Origin: Actinomycetota bacterium
GTDB taxonomy: Bacteria; Actinomycetota; Actinomycetes; Nanopelagicales; Nanopelagicaceae
DNA length: 26,866 nucleotides
Assembly (NCBI GenBank): GCA_947457445.1
Contig: CANGVO010000002.1
Span: forward strand, 1-26,866
Reading direction: 5' to 3'
The notes beneath the pieces are model-generated. The model did no database searches and was not told the DNA's origin. It was given only the letters and a program-made list of their open reading frames with translations. Of the stretch, positions 16,712 to 23,545 are shown piece by piece; the stretch's first letter is position 1, and each line of letters starts with the position of its first letter. Position numbers and translations under genes: made by a program.

Positions 16712-17260
16712 TTACTTCTTTAGAGCGGCTGGAGTTGAGATTTCTACTCCGCACTCTTTTGCTGGGTAACCATTTAAACCACAGATCAAACCGCTCTTGG
16801 CCGCACGTACTTTGGCTACTTGTCCAAGAACATCAATACCCTGAGATTCTTTCGCAGTTCTTACACATGTAGAGAATGTTTTTTGTACTTTTTCACCTTT
16901 TGGAGCATATGCCTTAGAACCATAATCAATGACGAGCGCGATTCGCTTTGTATCCTTATCTGCTGCAACTTTGCCACAGATACTTTTGAAGTCTGGCTTC
17001 GCAGAAGGTGCGATAGAAGGAATGTCATCTGAGCTAAAGACAAATGACCAGCCTTCGACTGCGCCATCTTTGATGTCAACTGTTGGACCAGTCATAGCGG
17101 CAGTCCAGGTTTTTGCACCGGGGGCCGCTTGGTAGTAACCCCAATAACGCCAACCCTTATCTGCAGCACTTGCACTGGAGATACTTATTAGATTGAAACT
17201 TGCTAGCGATAAAATTGCCAAACTGGCTATCGTCTTCTTTACCTTCGAAGTGTTAATCAT
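16712..17260 (-). CDS. Secreted SCO2322-like accessory protein of the B12 transporter
   Basis: This is the first gene after the cobalamin riboswitch. The 182-residue protein has a Sec signal peptide (basic start, hydrophobic core, ASA-A cleavage near residue 32) and a mature domain beginning GWRYWGYYQAAPGAKTW, resembling the SCO2322 family, whose members have been annotated as an extra component of predicted cobalamin ECF transporters. Four cysteines in the mature part could form two disulfides. There is no lipobox and no C-terminal membrane helix. The ATG at 17260 is preferred over the upstream GTG at 17299, which lacks a ribosome site and would spoil the signal peptide. A role as extracellular corrinoid-binding protein is inference. 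Confidence 0.78.
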   Translation of the reverse strand: MINTSKVKKTIASLAILSLASFNLISISSASAADKGWRYWGYYQAAPGAKTWTAAMTGPTVDIKDGAVEGWSFVFSSDDIPSIAPSAKPDFKSICGKVAADKDTKRIALVIDYGSKAYAPKGEKVQKTFSTCVRTAKESQGIDVLGQVAKVRAAKSGLICGLNGYPAKECGVEISTPAALKK

Positions 17261-17311
17261 TTGAGCTGTGAAGCCTCTCTTATATTGAAAGAGTTCCACA
17301 GGGGTAGCAGC

Positions 17312-17337
17312 AATAAAAGTATCGAAATACTTATTTT
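17312..17337 (-). promoter_or_regulatory. UUCG-capped hairpin in the riboswitch leader
   Basis: Minus-strand AAGTAT-TTCG-ATACTT is a perfect 6-bp stem with a UUCG tetraloop, extended by mostly paired A/U bases. It lies between the riboswitch and the start codon at 17260. No U-run follows, so it is not a standard intrinsic terminator. It may be part of the expression platform or stabilise the mRNA. Confidence 0.5.
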
Positions 17338-17344
17338 GTGACTA

Positions 17345-17475
17345 CGCCCCGCAAACCTCGGCGGGTGTTTGTCTTAAACCACTTTTCCTTTAGGTAATCC
17401 GACTTAAGCGCTAGGCGCTCTTACGGTTGCGGGTCAGCGTCGGATTTGCACCGACTTCCCCTAAAAAGAAAGCTA
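17345..17475 (-). promoter_or_regulatory. Cobalamin riboswitch
   Basis: Read on the minus strand, the conserved core is present: GGGAAGTCGGTGCAAATCC, then CTGACCCGCAACCGTAAG, then the B12-box-like AAGTCGGATTACC. A stem pairs 17460-17472 with 17382-17394 (11 of 13 bases complementary) and closes the core. Downstream, a hairpin (arms 17348-17352 and 17361-17365) exposes CGAGGTTT, able to pair with the AACC of the core loop; this is the kissing interaction known from cobalamin riboswitches. The peripheral part between core and B12 box is short, suggesting a compact class-II-like form. It precedes the secreted protein and cbrVUT, so B12 probably represses import. Confidence 0.9.
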
Positions 17476-17570
17476 CTTAATATTGAATTGTCTTACTTTG
17501 TTCCTACACGCGAACCAAACCATATCGGTCGCCCTATGGCAACTCACCACGCGACTCTTGACCGTGTATG
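17476..17570. promoter_or_regulatory. Promoter region between the riboswitch and the aldo/keto reductase gene
   Basis: No gene is seen. The minus-strand promoter for the riboswitch transcript must lie here. The best candidate pair is TTGGTT and TAAGAC 17 bases apart, which is weak. The plus strand carries a TTGACC at 17558-17563 with no matching -10 at proper distance. Confidence 0.3.
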
Positions 17571-17576
17571 TATGGT
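17571..17576 (+). promoter_or_regulatory. Probable -10 box for leaderless aldo/keto reductase mRNA
   Basis: TATGGT, six bases (GTGGGC), then the ATG at 17583. This favours 17583 over the ATG at 17568, which would lie upstream of the box. Confidence 0.5.
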
Positions 17577-17582
17577 GTGGGC

Positions 17583-18584
17583 ATGGAATATAGACGCCTC
17601 GGCAGTTCTGGAATGTATGTATCTGAAATTTCATACGGCAATTGGATTACTCACGGTTCGCAAGTTGAAGCAGAAGCGGCGATTAAGTGTGTCCGAACCG
17701 CTTATGACTTGGGAATAACGACTTTTGATACCGCGGATGTATACGCGGCAACTAAAGCGGAATCCGTACTTGGTAAAGCGCTTAAAGGAATTAAGCGCGA
17801 ATCCTATGAATTATTTACAAAGGTTTATTGGCCAACAGGCTCTGGAAAAAATGATCGAGGGCTTTCTCGAAAGCACATTATCGAATCTTGTAATGCATCA
17901 CTCAAGCGTCTAAATACCGACCATATTGATCTCTATCAGATGCATCGTTTCGATTATGAAACGCCCCTTGAAGAATCACTGAGTGCATTCGATGACTTGA
18001 TCAGATCTGGGAAAGTGCACTACATCGGCTTCTCAGAATGGAACGCTAAGCAGATCAGTGAAGCTTTGAAAATTCAAGATGCCAAGGGATACAACCGCTT
18101 TGTTTCAAGCCAGCCACAATATTCGGCTCTTTGGAGAGTAATTGAAAGTGAAGTTGTTCCACTAAGTGCCAAAGAGGGGATTGGACAAATTGTTTGGTCG
18201 CCGATGGCCCAGGGCGTCTTAACTGGAAAGTATTTACCAGGAAAGAAACCACCTGCCGGGTCACGTGCGACTGATAAAAAATCTGGCGCTGACATGATTT
18301 CTCGCTGGCTGCGCGATGACGTCTTAAGCGCAGTGCAAAAATTGGATCCGATTGCAAAGAGTTTGGATTTAACAATGGGCCAATTGGCTATTGCGTGGGT
18401 GCTTCAAAATCCAAATGTTTCGAGTGCGATTATGGGCGCCACTAAACCTTCACAGGTGAAAGAAAATGTGAAGGCGGCAGGAGTAAAGCTAACGCCAGAT
18501 GTAATGACAGCAATCGATAAGGCTCTTGGCTCAATTCCGACCACTGATCCGAAAGAGACTAAAAGCCCTAATCCGCGCGCTTAA
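17583..18584 (+). CDS. Aldo/keto reductase (potassium channel beta-subunit-like)
   Basis: This is an NADPH-dependent (beta/alpha)8 oxidoreductase acting on aldehydes or ketones, about 333 residues. The catalytic tetrad is complete: Asp49 and Tyr54 (FDTADVYA), Lys80 (FTKVY) and His121 (YQMHRFD). The opening YRRLGSSGMYVSEISYGNW and the block VVWSPMAQGVLTGKY resemble the AKR6/Kv-beta branch. The C-terminal SSAIMGATKPSQVKENV matches the cofactor-binding end. The substrate is unknown. The start at 17583 is chosen from the TATGGT box and the family N-terminus. Its neighbours are a B12 transport operon (divergent) and a DUF3043 gene (convergent, 3 bases between stops); neither indicates a pathway. 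Confidence 0.92.
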   Translation: MEYRRLGSSGMYVSEISYGNWITHGSQVEAEAAIKCVRTAYDLGITTFDTADVYAATKAESVLGKALKGIKRESYELFTKVYWPTGSGKNDRGLSRKHIIESCNASLKRLNTDHIDLYQMHRFDYETPLEESLSAFDDLIRSGKVHYIGFSEWNAKQISEALKIQDAKGYNRFVSSQPQYSALWRVIESEVVPLSAKEGIGQIVWSPMAQGVLTGKYLPGKKPPAGSRATDKKSGADMISRWLRDDVLSAVQKLDPIAKSLDLTMGQLAIAWVLQNPNVSSAIMGATKPSQVKENVKAAGVKLTPDVMTAIDKALGSIPTTDPKETKSPNPRA

Positions 18585-18587
18585 CTT

Positions 18588-19124
18588 TTAAACTTTGTCG
18601 CCAGTTTTTACTTGCGGCTTTGGAGCGCGCATACGTCTCATCTGAGTCGAACGCAACCATCCGTAAAGACCAAGTCCTTTTGTGCTCTTATCTGGAAAAC
18701 GTTTAGAGACTTCAGTTTTGATTTTGCGGGAAAGAAAGAGTCCATCGATTATCGAATAGAGCAGAACGCTGTACATAATGACGATCCCTGCAACAGCGAA
18801 TGCTCCAACTGGAATCAATGATAAAACAAGAACAAAACCGATTACTGGTAAGAAGTATTCGCCAATTGAACGGCGCGAATCAACATAGTTTCTAACGAAT
18901 TTCTTTTCGGGACCGCGGTCGCGAGCAGGCAAGGCATTTTCATCTCCGCGAAGATAGGCGGCGCGCTGTGCAATTCGAGCGTTACGTGCTGCATCTTTTG
19001 CACGTTGCTTCTCTGCCTTAGATGATGCTGGGGCTAACGATGAAATTTTATTTGATGCTTGTGCTTCTTTGCGCTTTGGAGTCGGGCGCCCCTTTTTCTG
19101 TGAGCTTTCTTCGATATTGGTCAT
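18588..19124 (-). CDS. DUF3043 domain membrane protein
   Basis: This 178-residue protein matches the actinobacterial DUF3043 family (Rv2206-like). A basic, low-complexity N-terminal tail (KKGRPTPKRKEAQ) leads to the conserved block RAAYLRGDENALPARDRGPEKKFVRNYVDSRR, then two closely spaced membrane helices (about 95-135) and a basic C-terminus. The function is unknown. It starts 8 bases after the nadA stop and has its own TATAGT box overlapping that stop, so it may be read both from the nadA transcript and alone. The family usually occurs in this neighbourhood. Confidence 0.85.
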   Translation of the reverse strand: MTNIEESSQKKGRPTPKRKEAQASNKISSLAPASSKAEKQRAKDAARNARIAQRAAYLRGDENALPARDRGPEKKFVRNYVDSRRSIGEYFLPVIGFVLVLSLIPVGAFAVAGIVIMYSVLLYSIIDGLFLSRKIKTEVSKRFPDKSTKGLGLYGWLRSTQMRRMRAPKPQVKTGDKV

Positions 19125-19131
19125 GGCGCAA

Positions 19132-19137
19132 ACTATA
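19132..19137 (-). promoter_or_regulatory. Probable -10 box for leaderless DUF3043 mRNA
   Basis: Minus-strand TATAGT, seven bases (TTGCGCC), then the ATG at 19124. The box includes the TAG stop of nadA. Confidence 0.5.
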
Positions 19138-20290
19138 GAGCGAGCATCTGCTCAAGCGCTAACTTTGAAAAACGAGCGACATCTGGTGCAACTTTGATCA
19201 CATTGACTTCGTGGCCGGCAACCAGCGATTCCATAGCCCAGACCAGGTGAGGCAGATCGATTCGGTTCATAGTTGAGCAATAGCAGACTGTTTTATCAAG
19301 GAAGAAAATCTCTTTGTCGGGATGGGCTTTAGCCAACCGGGAAACCAGATTCAACTCGGTACCGATTGCCCATTTACTTCCGGCGGGCGAGGTAGCCACA
19401 GTGTTAATAATCATCTCGGTGCTTCCGACTACATCTGCGATAGATACCACTTCGTTTTTGCACTCTGGGTGCACTAACACCTGTACACCCGAAACGCGCT
19501 TGCGTACTTCATTCACGGAATCGACCGAGAAGCGCCCATGCACGGAACAATGACCGCGCCACAAAATAACTTTCGCCGAACGAATCTGATCGGCGCTGAG
19601 TCCGCCCATTGGTTTCCAAGGGTCCCAAAGAACGCAGTCATCTAGGGATAATCCAAGTGAAAGCACTGCGGTATTTCGACCTAAGTGTTGATCAGGTAGG
19701 AAAAGAATTTTCTCGCCTTTAGTCAGCGCCCACTCCATAGTTTTCTTGGCATTTGAAGACGTGCAAATCGTTCCACCATGTTCTCCAGTGAAACTCTTTA
19801 TCGCCGCCGAAGAATTCATGTACGTAACCGGAATTGTCTTGCTAGATACTCCTACTGAAGTTAAATCTTCCCAACACTTTTGGACTTGATTTGCTGTAGC
19901 CATATCCGCCATCGAACAACCCGCGGCAAGATCCGGCAGGATAACTTTTTGGTTTGCGGAAGTTAAAATGTCCGCACTCTCTGCCATGAAATGCACGCCG
20001 CAGAAAATTATGTACTCTGCTGAGGATTGCGCTGCGGCTGCTTGCGCCAATTTAAATGAGTCGCCAGTTATATCTGCAAAAGCTATAACTTCATCTCTTT
20101 GATAGTGATGACCTAAAACCAGAGCACGAGATCCAAGAGCCGAACGTGCCGCTTCTGCGCGCGCCACTAAATCTGGATCGCTCGCTGCAGGGAGTTCACC
20201 GGTGCACGAAACGCCTCTCTCAGATGCCAAGTCGCTGCCCTTACCCAACAAGAGCAAGTTTGTTAACGAGGTGAGGCCAGATGTGGACAT
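19133..20290 (-). CDS. nadA: Quinolinate synthase A
   Basis: NadA condenses iminoaspartate with dihydroxyacetone phosphate to quinolinate in de novo NAD synthesis, using a 4Fe-4S cluster. With the start at 20290 it has 385 residues. Three cluster cysteines are visible: Cys97 (FCGVHFMAES), Cys277 (VHPEC) and one of the pair Cys336/Cys338 (DKTVCYCST). Other blocks are VLGHHYQRDEV, YMNSSAAIK, FLPDQHLGRN and WRGHCSVHGRF. The open frame extends to 20383, but this would run over the divergent Fe-S carrier start and lacks family similarity, so 20290 is preferred (20308 is possible). nadB and nadC are not in the window. Confidence 0.94.
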   Translation of the reverse strand: MSTSGLTSLTNLLLLGKGSDLASERGVSCTGELPAASDPDLVARAEAARSALGSRALVLGHHYQRDEVIAFADITGDSFKLAQAAAAQSSAEYIIFCGVHFMAESADILTSANQKVILPDLAAGCSMADMATANQVQKCWEDLTSVGVSSKTIPVTYMNSSAAIKSFTGEHGGTICTSSNAKKTMEWALTKGEKILFLPDQHLGRNTAVLSLGLSLDDCVLWDPWKPMGGLSADQIRSAKVILWRGHCSVHGRFSVDSVNEVRKRVSGVQVLVHPECKNEVVSIADVVGSTEMIINTVATSPAGSKWAIGTELNLVSRLAKAHPDKEIFFLDKTVCYCSTMNRIDLPHLVWAMESLVAGHEVNVIKVAPDVARFSKLALEQMLAL

Positions 20291-20345
20291 GGACACATTC
20301 TCGCGCATATTTGGCGTTGCTGTCGCATCGACGGGGAGAGGAAGG

Positions 20346-20351
20346 TAGGCT
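20346..20351 (+). promoter_or_regulatory. Probable -10 box for leaderless erpA-like mRNA
   Basis: TAGGCT, six bases (TGGCAC), then the ATG at 20358. A purine-rich GAGAGGAAGG overlaps its upstream side, so a longer leader with a ribosome site cannot be excluded. Confidence 0.45.
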
Positions 20352-20357
20352 TGGCAC

Positions 20358-20705
20358 ATGACTACTGAGACAACAACCAGCACATCAATTGCCCTTACTG
20401 ACGTAGCCGCCGCTAAGGTGGCCGCTCTTCTTGCGCAAGAAGGCCGCGATGATTTGTACTTACGTGTTGCAGTTCAACCAGGCGGATGCTCTGGTCTTCG
20501 CTACCAACTCTATTTCGACGATCGAAATCAAGAAGGCGATATCGCCCGCGAATTTGGTTCAGTCAAAGTTGTTGTCGACAAGATGAGCGATCCATATTTG
20601 ATGGGCGCGACCATTGATTTTGTTGACACTATCGAGAAGCAAGGATTCACAATCGATAATCCACAAGCACAAGGTTCTTGCGCATGTGGCGATTCATTTA
20701 ATTAA
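20358..20705 (+). CDS. erpA: A-type iron-sulfur carrier (HesB/IscA/ErpA family)
   Basis: This small cytosolic protein of 115 residues binds and passes Fe-S clusters to apo-enzymes. The three conserved cysteines are present: Cys44 in QPGGCSGLRYQL and Cys108/Cys110 in GSCACGDSF (the usual form is CGC). The fold-typical VAVQPGGCSG and VDTIEKQGFTIDNP blocks agree. It is divergent from nadA, whose product needs a 4Fe-4S cluster, and LipA further left needs two clusters; delivery to either is inference. It is followed after 23 bases by the kinase gene. The subfamily name erpA is conventional for this position, but IscA would be an equally fair label. Confidence 0.9.
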   Translation: MTTETTTSTSIALTDVAAAKVAALLAQEGRDDLYLRVAVQPGGCSGLRYQLYFDDRNQEGDIAREFGSVKVVVDKMSDPYLMGATIDFVDTIEKQGFTIDNPQAQGSCACGDSFN

Positions 20706-20716
20706 AGTTTCAAACT

Positions 20717-20722
20717 TAATTT
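20717..20722 (+). promoter_or_regulatory. Probable -10 box for leaderless kinase mRNA
   Basis: TAATTT, six bases (AAATTG), then the ATG at 20729. The box lies in the short AT-rich gap after the erpA-like gene. Confidence 0.45.
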
Positions 20723-20728
20723 AAATTG

Positions 20729-21709
20729 ATGAAAATCGGCGTAGCTGGCTCTGTCGGTCTTGACCATTTAATGACCTTTTCTGGCAAATTCACCGATTCG
20801 CTTGTTGCTGGTTCACTGGAAAAAGTTTCACTTTCTTTCTTGGTGGATGGATTGTCAGTTCGCCGAGGAGGGTGCGCTGCAAATATCGCATTCGGAATGG
20901 GCTCACTCGGTTTAAATCCAATTCTTATCGCCGCCGTTGGAATTGATTGGCCAGATTATGACGCTTGGCTTTCGCGCCACGGAGTAGATACCTCGCATGT
21001 ATTGGTTTCGAAAACACTTCATACTGCGCACTTCATGGTGACGACTGATACCGAGCTAAATCAGATTGCATCATTCTTCCCTGGCGCGATGTCAGAGGCT
21101 CGAGACATTGAGTTAGCGCCGATTATGGAGAAGACCGGCAAATTAGACCTAATTGTTATTTCACCCGATGATCCTGAAGCAATGCTGCGTCACTCTGAAA
21201 TTGCGCGCCAGCAAGATATAGCCATCGCTGCAGACCCTTCACAACAAATGGCCCGCATGAGTGGCGAAGATATTAAGTTGCTTATAACTGGTGCAACCTA
21301 TTTATTTCTTAATGAATATGAGTTGGCACTGGCAATTCAAAAAACTGGATGGAGCGATCGCGAGATTTTGGAGCAAGTCAAGTATCGGGTTGTAACTCTA
21401 GGTTCAGAAGGTGCACGTATCGAATCACGCGACGGTGCAACCATTAAGGTCAAATGTCCTAAAGAGAAAGCGAGAGTTGATCCAACTGGCGTCGGCGATT
21501 CATTTAGATCAGGGTTTATTGCAGGGTTGGCTTGGGGGCTAAGCCACGAACGTTGTGCTCAATTAGGCTCCATGATTGCAACATATGTAATCGAAACAAC
21601 AGGAACTCAGGAATATAGATTTACTTCAGCAGAATTTGTACAGCGATTTAGCGAAGCATATGGCGCTACCGCTGCCGCTGAGATTGAACAGCACTTACCA
21701 AAGCTTTGA
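20729..21709 (+). CDS. PfkB family carbohydrate/nucleoside kinase, adenosine kinase-like
   Basis: This is a ribokinase-fold kinase of 326 residues. The N-terminal substrate region has RRGGCAANIAFGMGSLGL, and the C-terminal catalytic signature is DPTGVGDSFRSGF, with the anion hole and base Asp. In mycobacteria the gene at this locus is the adenosine kinase AdoK, so adenosine is the leading substrate, but ribose-like sugars are possible. ATG 20729 is chosen over a TTG directly before it because it stands at leaderless distance from TAATTT. It lies downstream of the Fe-S carrier with no obvious link in function. The 3' end overlaps the convergent desulfurase-like gene by 44 bp. Confidence 0.88.
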   Translation: MKIGVAGSVGLDHLMTFSGKFTDSLVAGSLEKVSLSFLVDGLSVRRGGCAANIAFGMGSLGLNPILIAAVGIDWPDYDAWLSRHGVDTSHVLVSKTLHTAHFMVTTDTELNQIASFFPGAMSEARDIELAPIMEKTGKLDLIVISPDDPEAMLRHSEIARQQDIAIAADPSQQMARMSGEDIKLLITGATYLFLNEYELALAIQKTGWSDREILEQVKYRVVTLGSEGARIESRDGATIKVKCPKEKARVDPTGVGDSFRSGFIAGLAWGLSHERCAQLGSMIATYVIETTGTQEYRFTSAEFVQRFSEAYGATAAAEIEQHLPKL

Positions 21710-22733
21710 TAAGTCCCGCAACTTCTGAACTGGTTGTTTCTGAATGAATGGCAATGCGAACGTTTCCATCGGTAGGCAAACCCATCGCAGATAAAACATG
21801 ACTTGGCTGCAGATTCATAGCCGTGCAAGCCGATCCTGAATCAACGGCAAAGCCTTGGCGATCTAATTCCCTAACCAATTCCTCCCCATTAACACCCGGA
21901 ATAACGATCGAAGTTAGGTGTGGCATCGATGTTTTTAGATCTCCAGCAATTAAAACATCTGGAATTGCTGAACGAATTCCGGAACGGAATTGTTCTGTTA
22001 ATTCTCTTGTGGCTACCTCCTCGGGCTGGAAATTCTCTAGTGCAACCGCGCTGGCTAAAAGCAGCGGAAGAGAATATGTTCCATAAGTTCGTCGAGCCGC
22101 CGAAATATGGGGGAGAGGATTCTTCCAATTTGCTGCGCTGTTGATCGCAATAATTGCGAGCCCGGCAGGGCCGTTCCAAGCCCGAGAATCAAAAGCGGCG
22201 GTGTCCCATTTTGCGGGCAAACCAATTCGTGAACCAGATGTCGTTGCATCGATAGCGATCAATAAATCGGTTGGCATTTGGTCTGGCAAGTCATTGATGG
22301 CTCCGCTTTCACCATTTGCTAACTGAAATGCAAGAACCGAATTAGGTAGAAACTGTGTTGTTGCAAAATTTAATCTTCCATCGGCAGATAAAGGTATTTC
22401 GAAAATTTCCCCGTCGTGTGATCTAACGGTTGCGATAACACCACTGCGATCGCCGGCACCATAAAACAACTTTTTACCGCTATTTAAAAGCCCGCCTAAT
22501 GAAAGAAAGTAGCTAAGGCCCACTTCACCTGTTACTTCAATTTGATCTGGGGAAAGTCCAAGTCGATCCGCAATGGCGGAAAGGGCGTTGCTTCGCAGGA
22601 TTGCTGCTTTACCTGGATGTTGACCAATCTTCTTCGGATCAGCCCAGCCGGAATCAATGGCAGCCAAAAGCGCCTCGCGGGCTAGCGAATTAAGTGCTGC
22701 CTCGGATTGAAAGTTTCCTGTGATTGGAACCAC
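21666..22733 (-). CDS. Cysteine desulfurase-fold protein lacking the PLP lysine
   Basis: This fold-type I protein of about 355 residues is related to NifS/IscS/SufS. The C-terminal loop DSGSACTAMNLQPSHVLSAMGL closely matches IscS, with the persulfide cysteine (Cys303), followed by the VRIAIH block. The cofactor pocket is altered: the PLP-binding His-Lys is Arg184-Ala185 (FDSRAWNGPAG), the ring-stacking His is Arg96 (GDRSGV), and the phosphate-binding GATES block is replaced. The Asp of the pyridine contact remains (IDATTSG). It is probably not a normal desulfurase; a sulfur carrier or structural role is inference. The GTG at 22733 stands seven bases after TAGCGT; a TTG at 22754 is the alternative. 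Confidence 0.8.
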   Translation of the reverse strand: MVPITGNFQSEAALNSLAREALLAAIDSGWADPKKIGQHPGKAAILRSNALSAIADRLGLSPDQIEVTGEVGLSYFLSLGGLLNSGKKLFYGAGDRSGVIATVRSHDGEIFEIPLSADGRLNFATTQFLPNSVLAFQLANGESGAINDLPDQMPTDLLIAIDATTSGSRIGLPAKWDTAAFDSRAWNGPAGLAIIAINSAANWKNPLPHISAARRTYGTYSLPLLLASAVALENFQPEEVATRELTEQFRSGIRSAIPDVLIAGDLKTSMPHLTSIVIPGVNGEELVRELDRQGFAVDSGSACTAMNLQPSHVLSAMGLPTDGNVRIAIHSETTSSEVAGLIKALVSAVQSQRQR

Positions 22734-22740
22734 CCCGTTA

Positions 22741-22746
22741 ACGCTA
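22741..22746 (-). promoter_or_regulatory. Probable -10 box for the desulfurase-like gene
   Basis: Minus-strand TAGCGT, seven bases (TAACGGG), then GTG at 22733. It is used to choose this start over the upstream TTG. Confidence 0.35.
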
Positions 22747-22779
22747 CTAGCCAATGCGCGGAAGAGGGAAATACAGCAC

Positions 22780-22785
22780 TATCCT
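22780..22785 (+). promoter_or_regulatory. Probable -10 box for leaderless ctaC mRNA
   Basis: TATCCT, seven bases (TAGGCTC), then the ATG at 22793. There is no Shine-Dalgarno sequence. It sets the ctaC start at 22793 rather than any earlier in-frame codon. Confidence 0.5.
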
Positions 22786-22792
22786 TAGGCTC

Positions 22793-23545
22793 ATGTCTGC
22801 CAAAGATCTTCGCTCGAAACTAAGACTTCTCCTGCTCGCTCCACTGGCTCTTGCCTTAACTGGATGCGCAAAGGTGTCAGGACTCGGTTTTGAAGAAGGT
22901 TTATCGAGTGTAAACGATATCTCGCTCTCACTCTGGTCGTGGTCTTGGATTGCGGCAGGCGTCGTTGGCGTATTTACGTTAATTTTGATTTTATGGCCGG
23001 CGGTATTTCATCGCGCGAGTGCCAGCAAAGGTGAATTTCCGAAACAAACTCAATACAACGTACCTGTTGAAATTGCCTACACAATTATCCCATTCATCAT
23101 TGTGGCGGTTCTGTTCTACTTCACCGCGGTTAAAGAGACAAAGATCGTAGAAAAAACCACAACTTACGCGCACGAGATTACCGTTGAGGGAATTCAGTGG
23201 TCGTGGCAGTTTGGTTATCCGGAAGCAGGCCCTAAAGCGGTATTAACTGGTACTCCTGCTAATCCACCAACGATGGTTGTTCCTCTTGGCGAGAAAGTTC
23301 GATACACAATTACTTCTAACGACGTGGTTCACGGATTCTGGATTCCGGCTTTTATGATTCAGATGCAGAATTTGCCAGGAGTTACCAACAGCCTTGAATT
23401 TACAGCTAACAAACTTGGAACCTATCCGGGCCGTTGCAATATTTTATGTGGAAGAAATCACGCGCAAATGCTTTTCACGGTAAAAGTAGTTACCCCGTCT
23501 GAATACAAGGCTTATCTAGAAACTCTGAAGGCGAGCAACGCATGA
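22793..23545 (+). CDS. ctaC: Cytochrome c oxidase subunit II
   Basis: This is the CuA-bearing subunit of aa3 oxidase, about 250 residues, which takes electrons from cytochrome c. It has a lipoprotein signal with lipobox LTGC (Cys25), two membrane helices (about 45-70 and 95-117) and an extracellular cupredoxin domain. CuA ligands are His180 (VVHGFWIP), Cys215, Cys219, His223 and Met226 ([13 protein letters not shown]). The usual Glu between the cysteines is Ile217, which is unusual. The start follows the TATCCT box; upstream in-frame codons would put extra charged residues before the signal peptide. It overlaps ctaD by 4 bp (ATGA). Terminal respiratory oxidase with ctaD and ctaF. Confidence 0.95.
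   Translation: MSAKDLRSKLRLLLLAPLALALTGCAKVSGLGFEEGLSSVNDISLSLWSWSWIAAGVVGVFTLILILWPAVFHRASASKGEFPKQTQYNVPVEIAYTIIPFIIVAVLFYFTAVKETKIVEKTTTYAHEITVEGIQWSWQFGYPEAGPKAVLTGTPANPPTMVVPLGEKVRYTITSNDVVHGFWIPAFMIQMQNLPGVTNSLEFTANKLGTYPGRCNILCGRNHAQMLFTVKVVTPSEYKAYLETLKASNA

Noticed and set aside
17261..17299. Earlier GTG start for the secreted protein
   Set aside because: It has no ribosome site, and the added residues would precede an otherwise standard signal peptide.
17312..17337. Reading the UUCG hairpin as a riboswitch-controlled intrinsic terminator
   Set aside because: The stem is AT-rich and the following bases (ATTGCTGCTACCCC) do not form a U-run, so classical termination is not supported.
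20291..20383. N-terminal extension of NadA up to 20383
   Set aside because: The added residues have no NadA similarity and would run over the divergent ErpA-like start and promoter.
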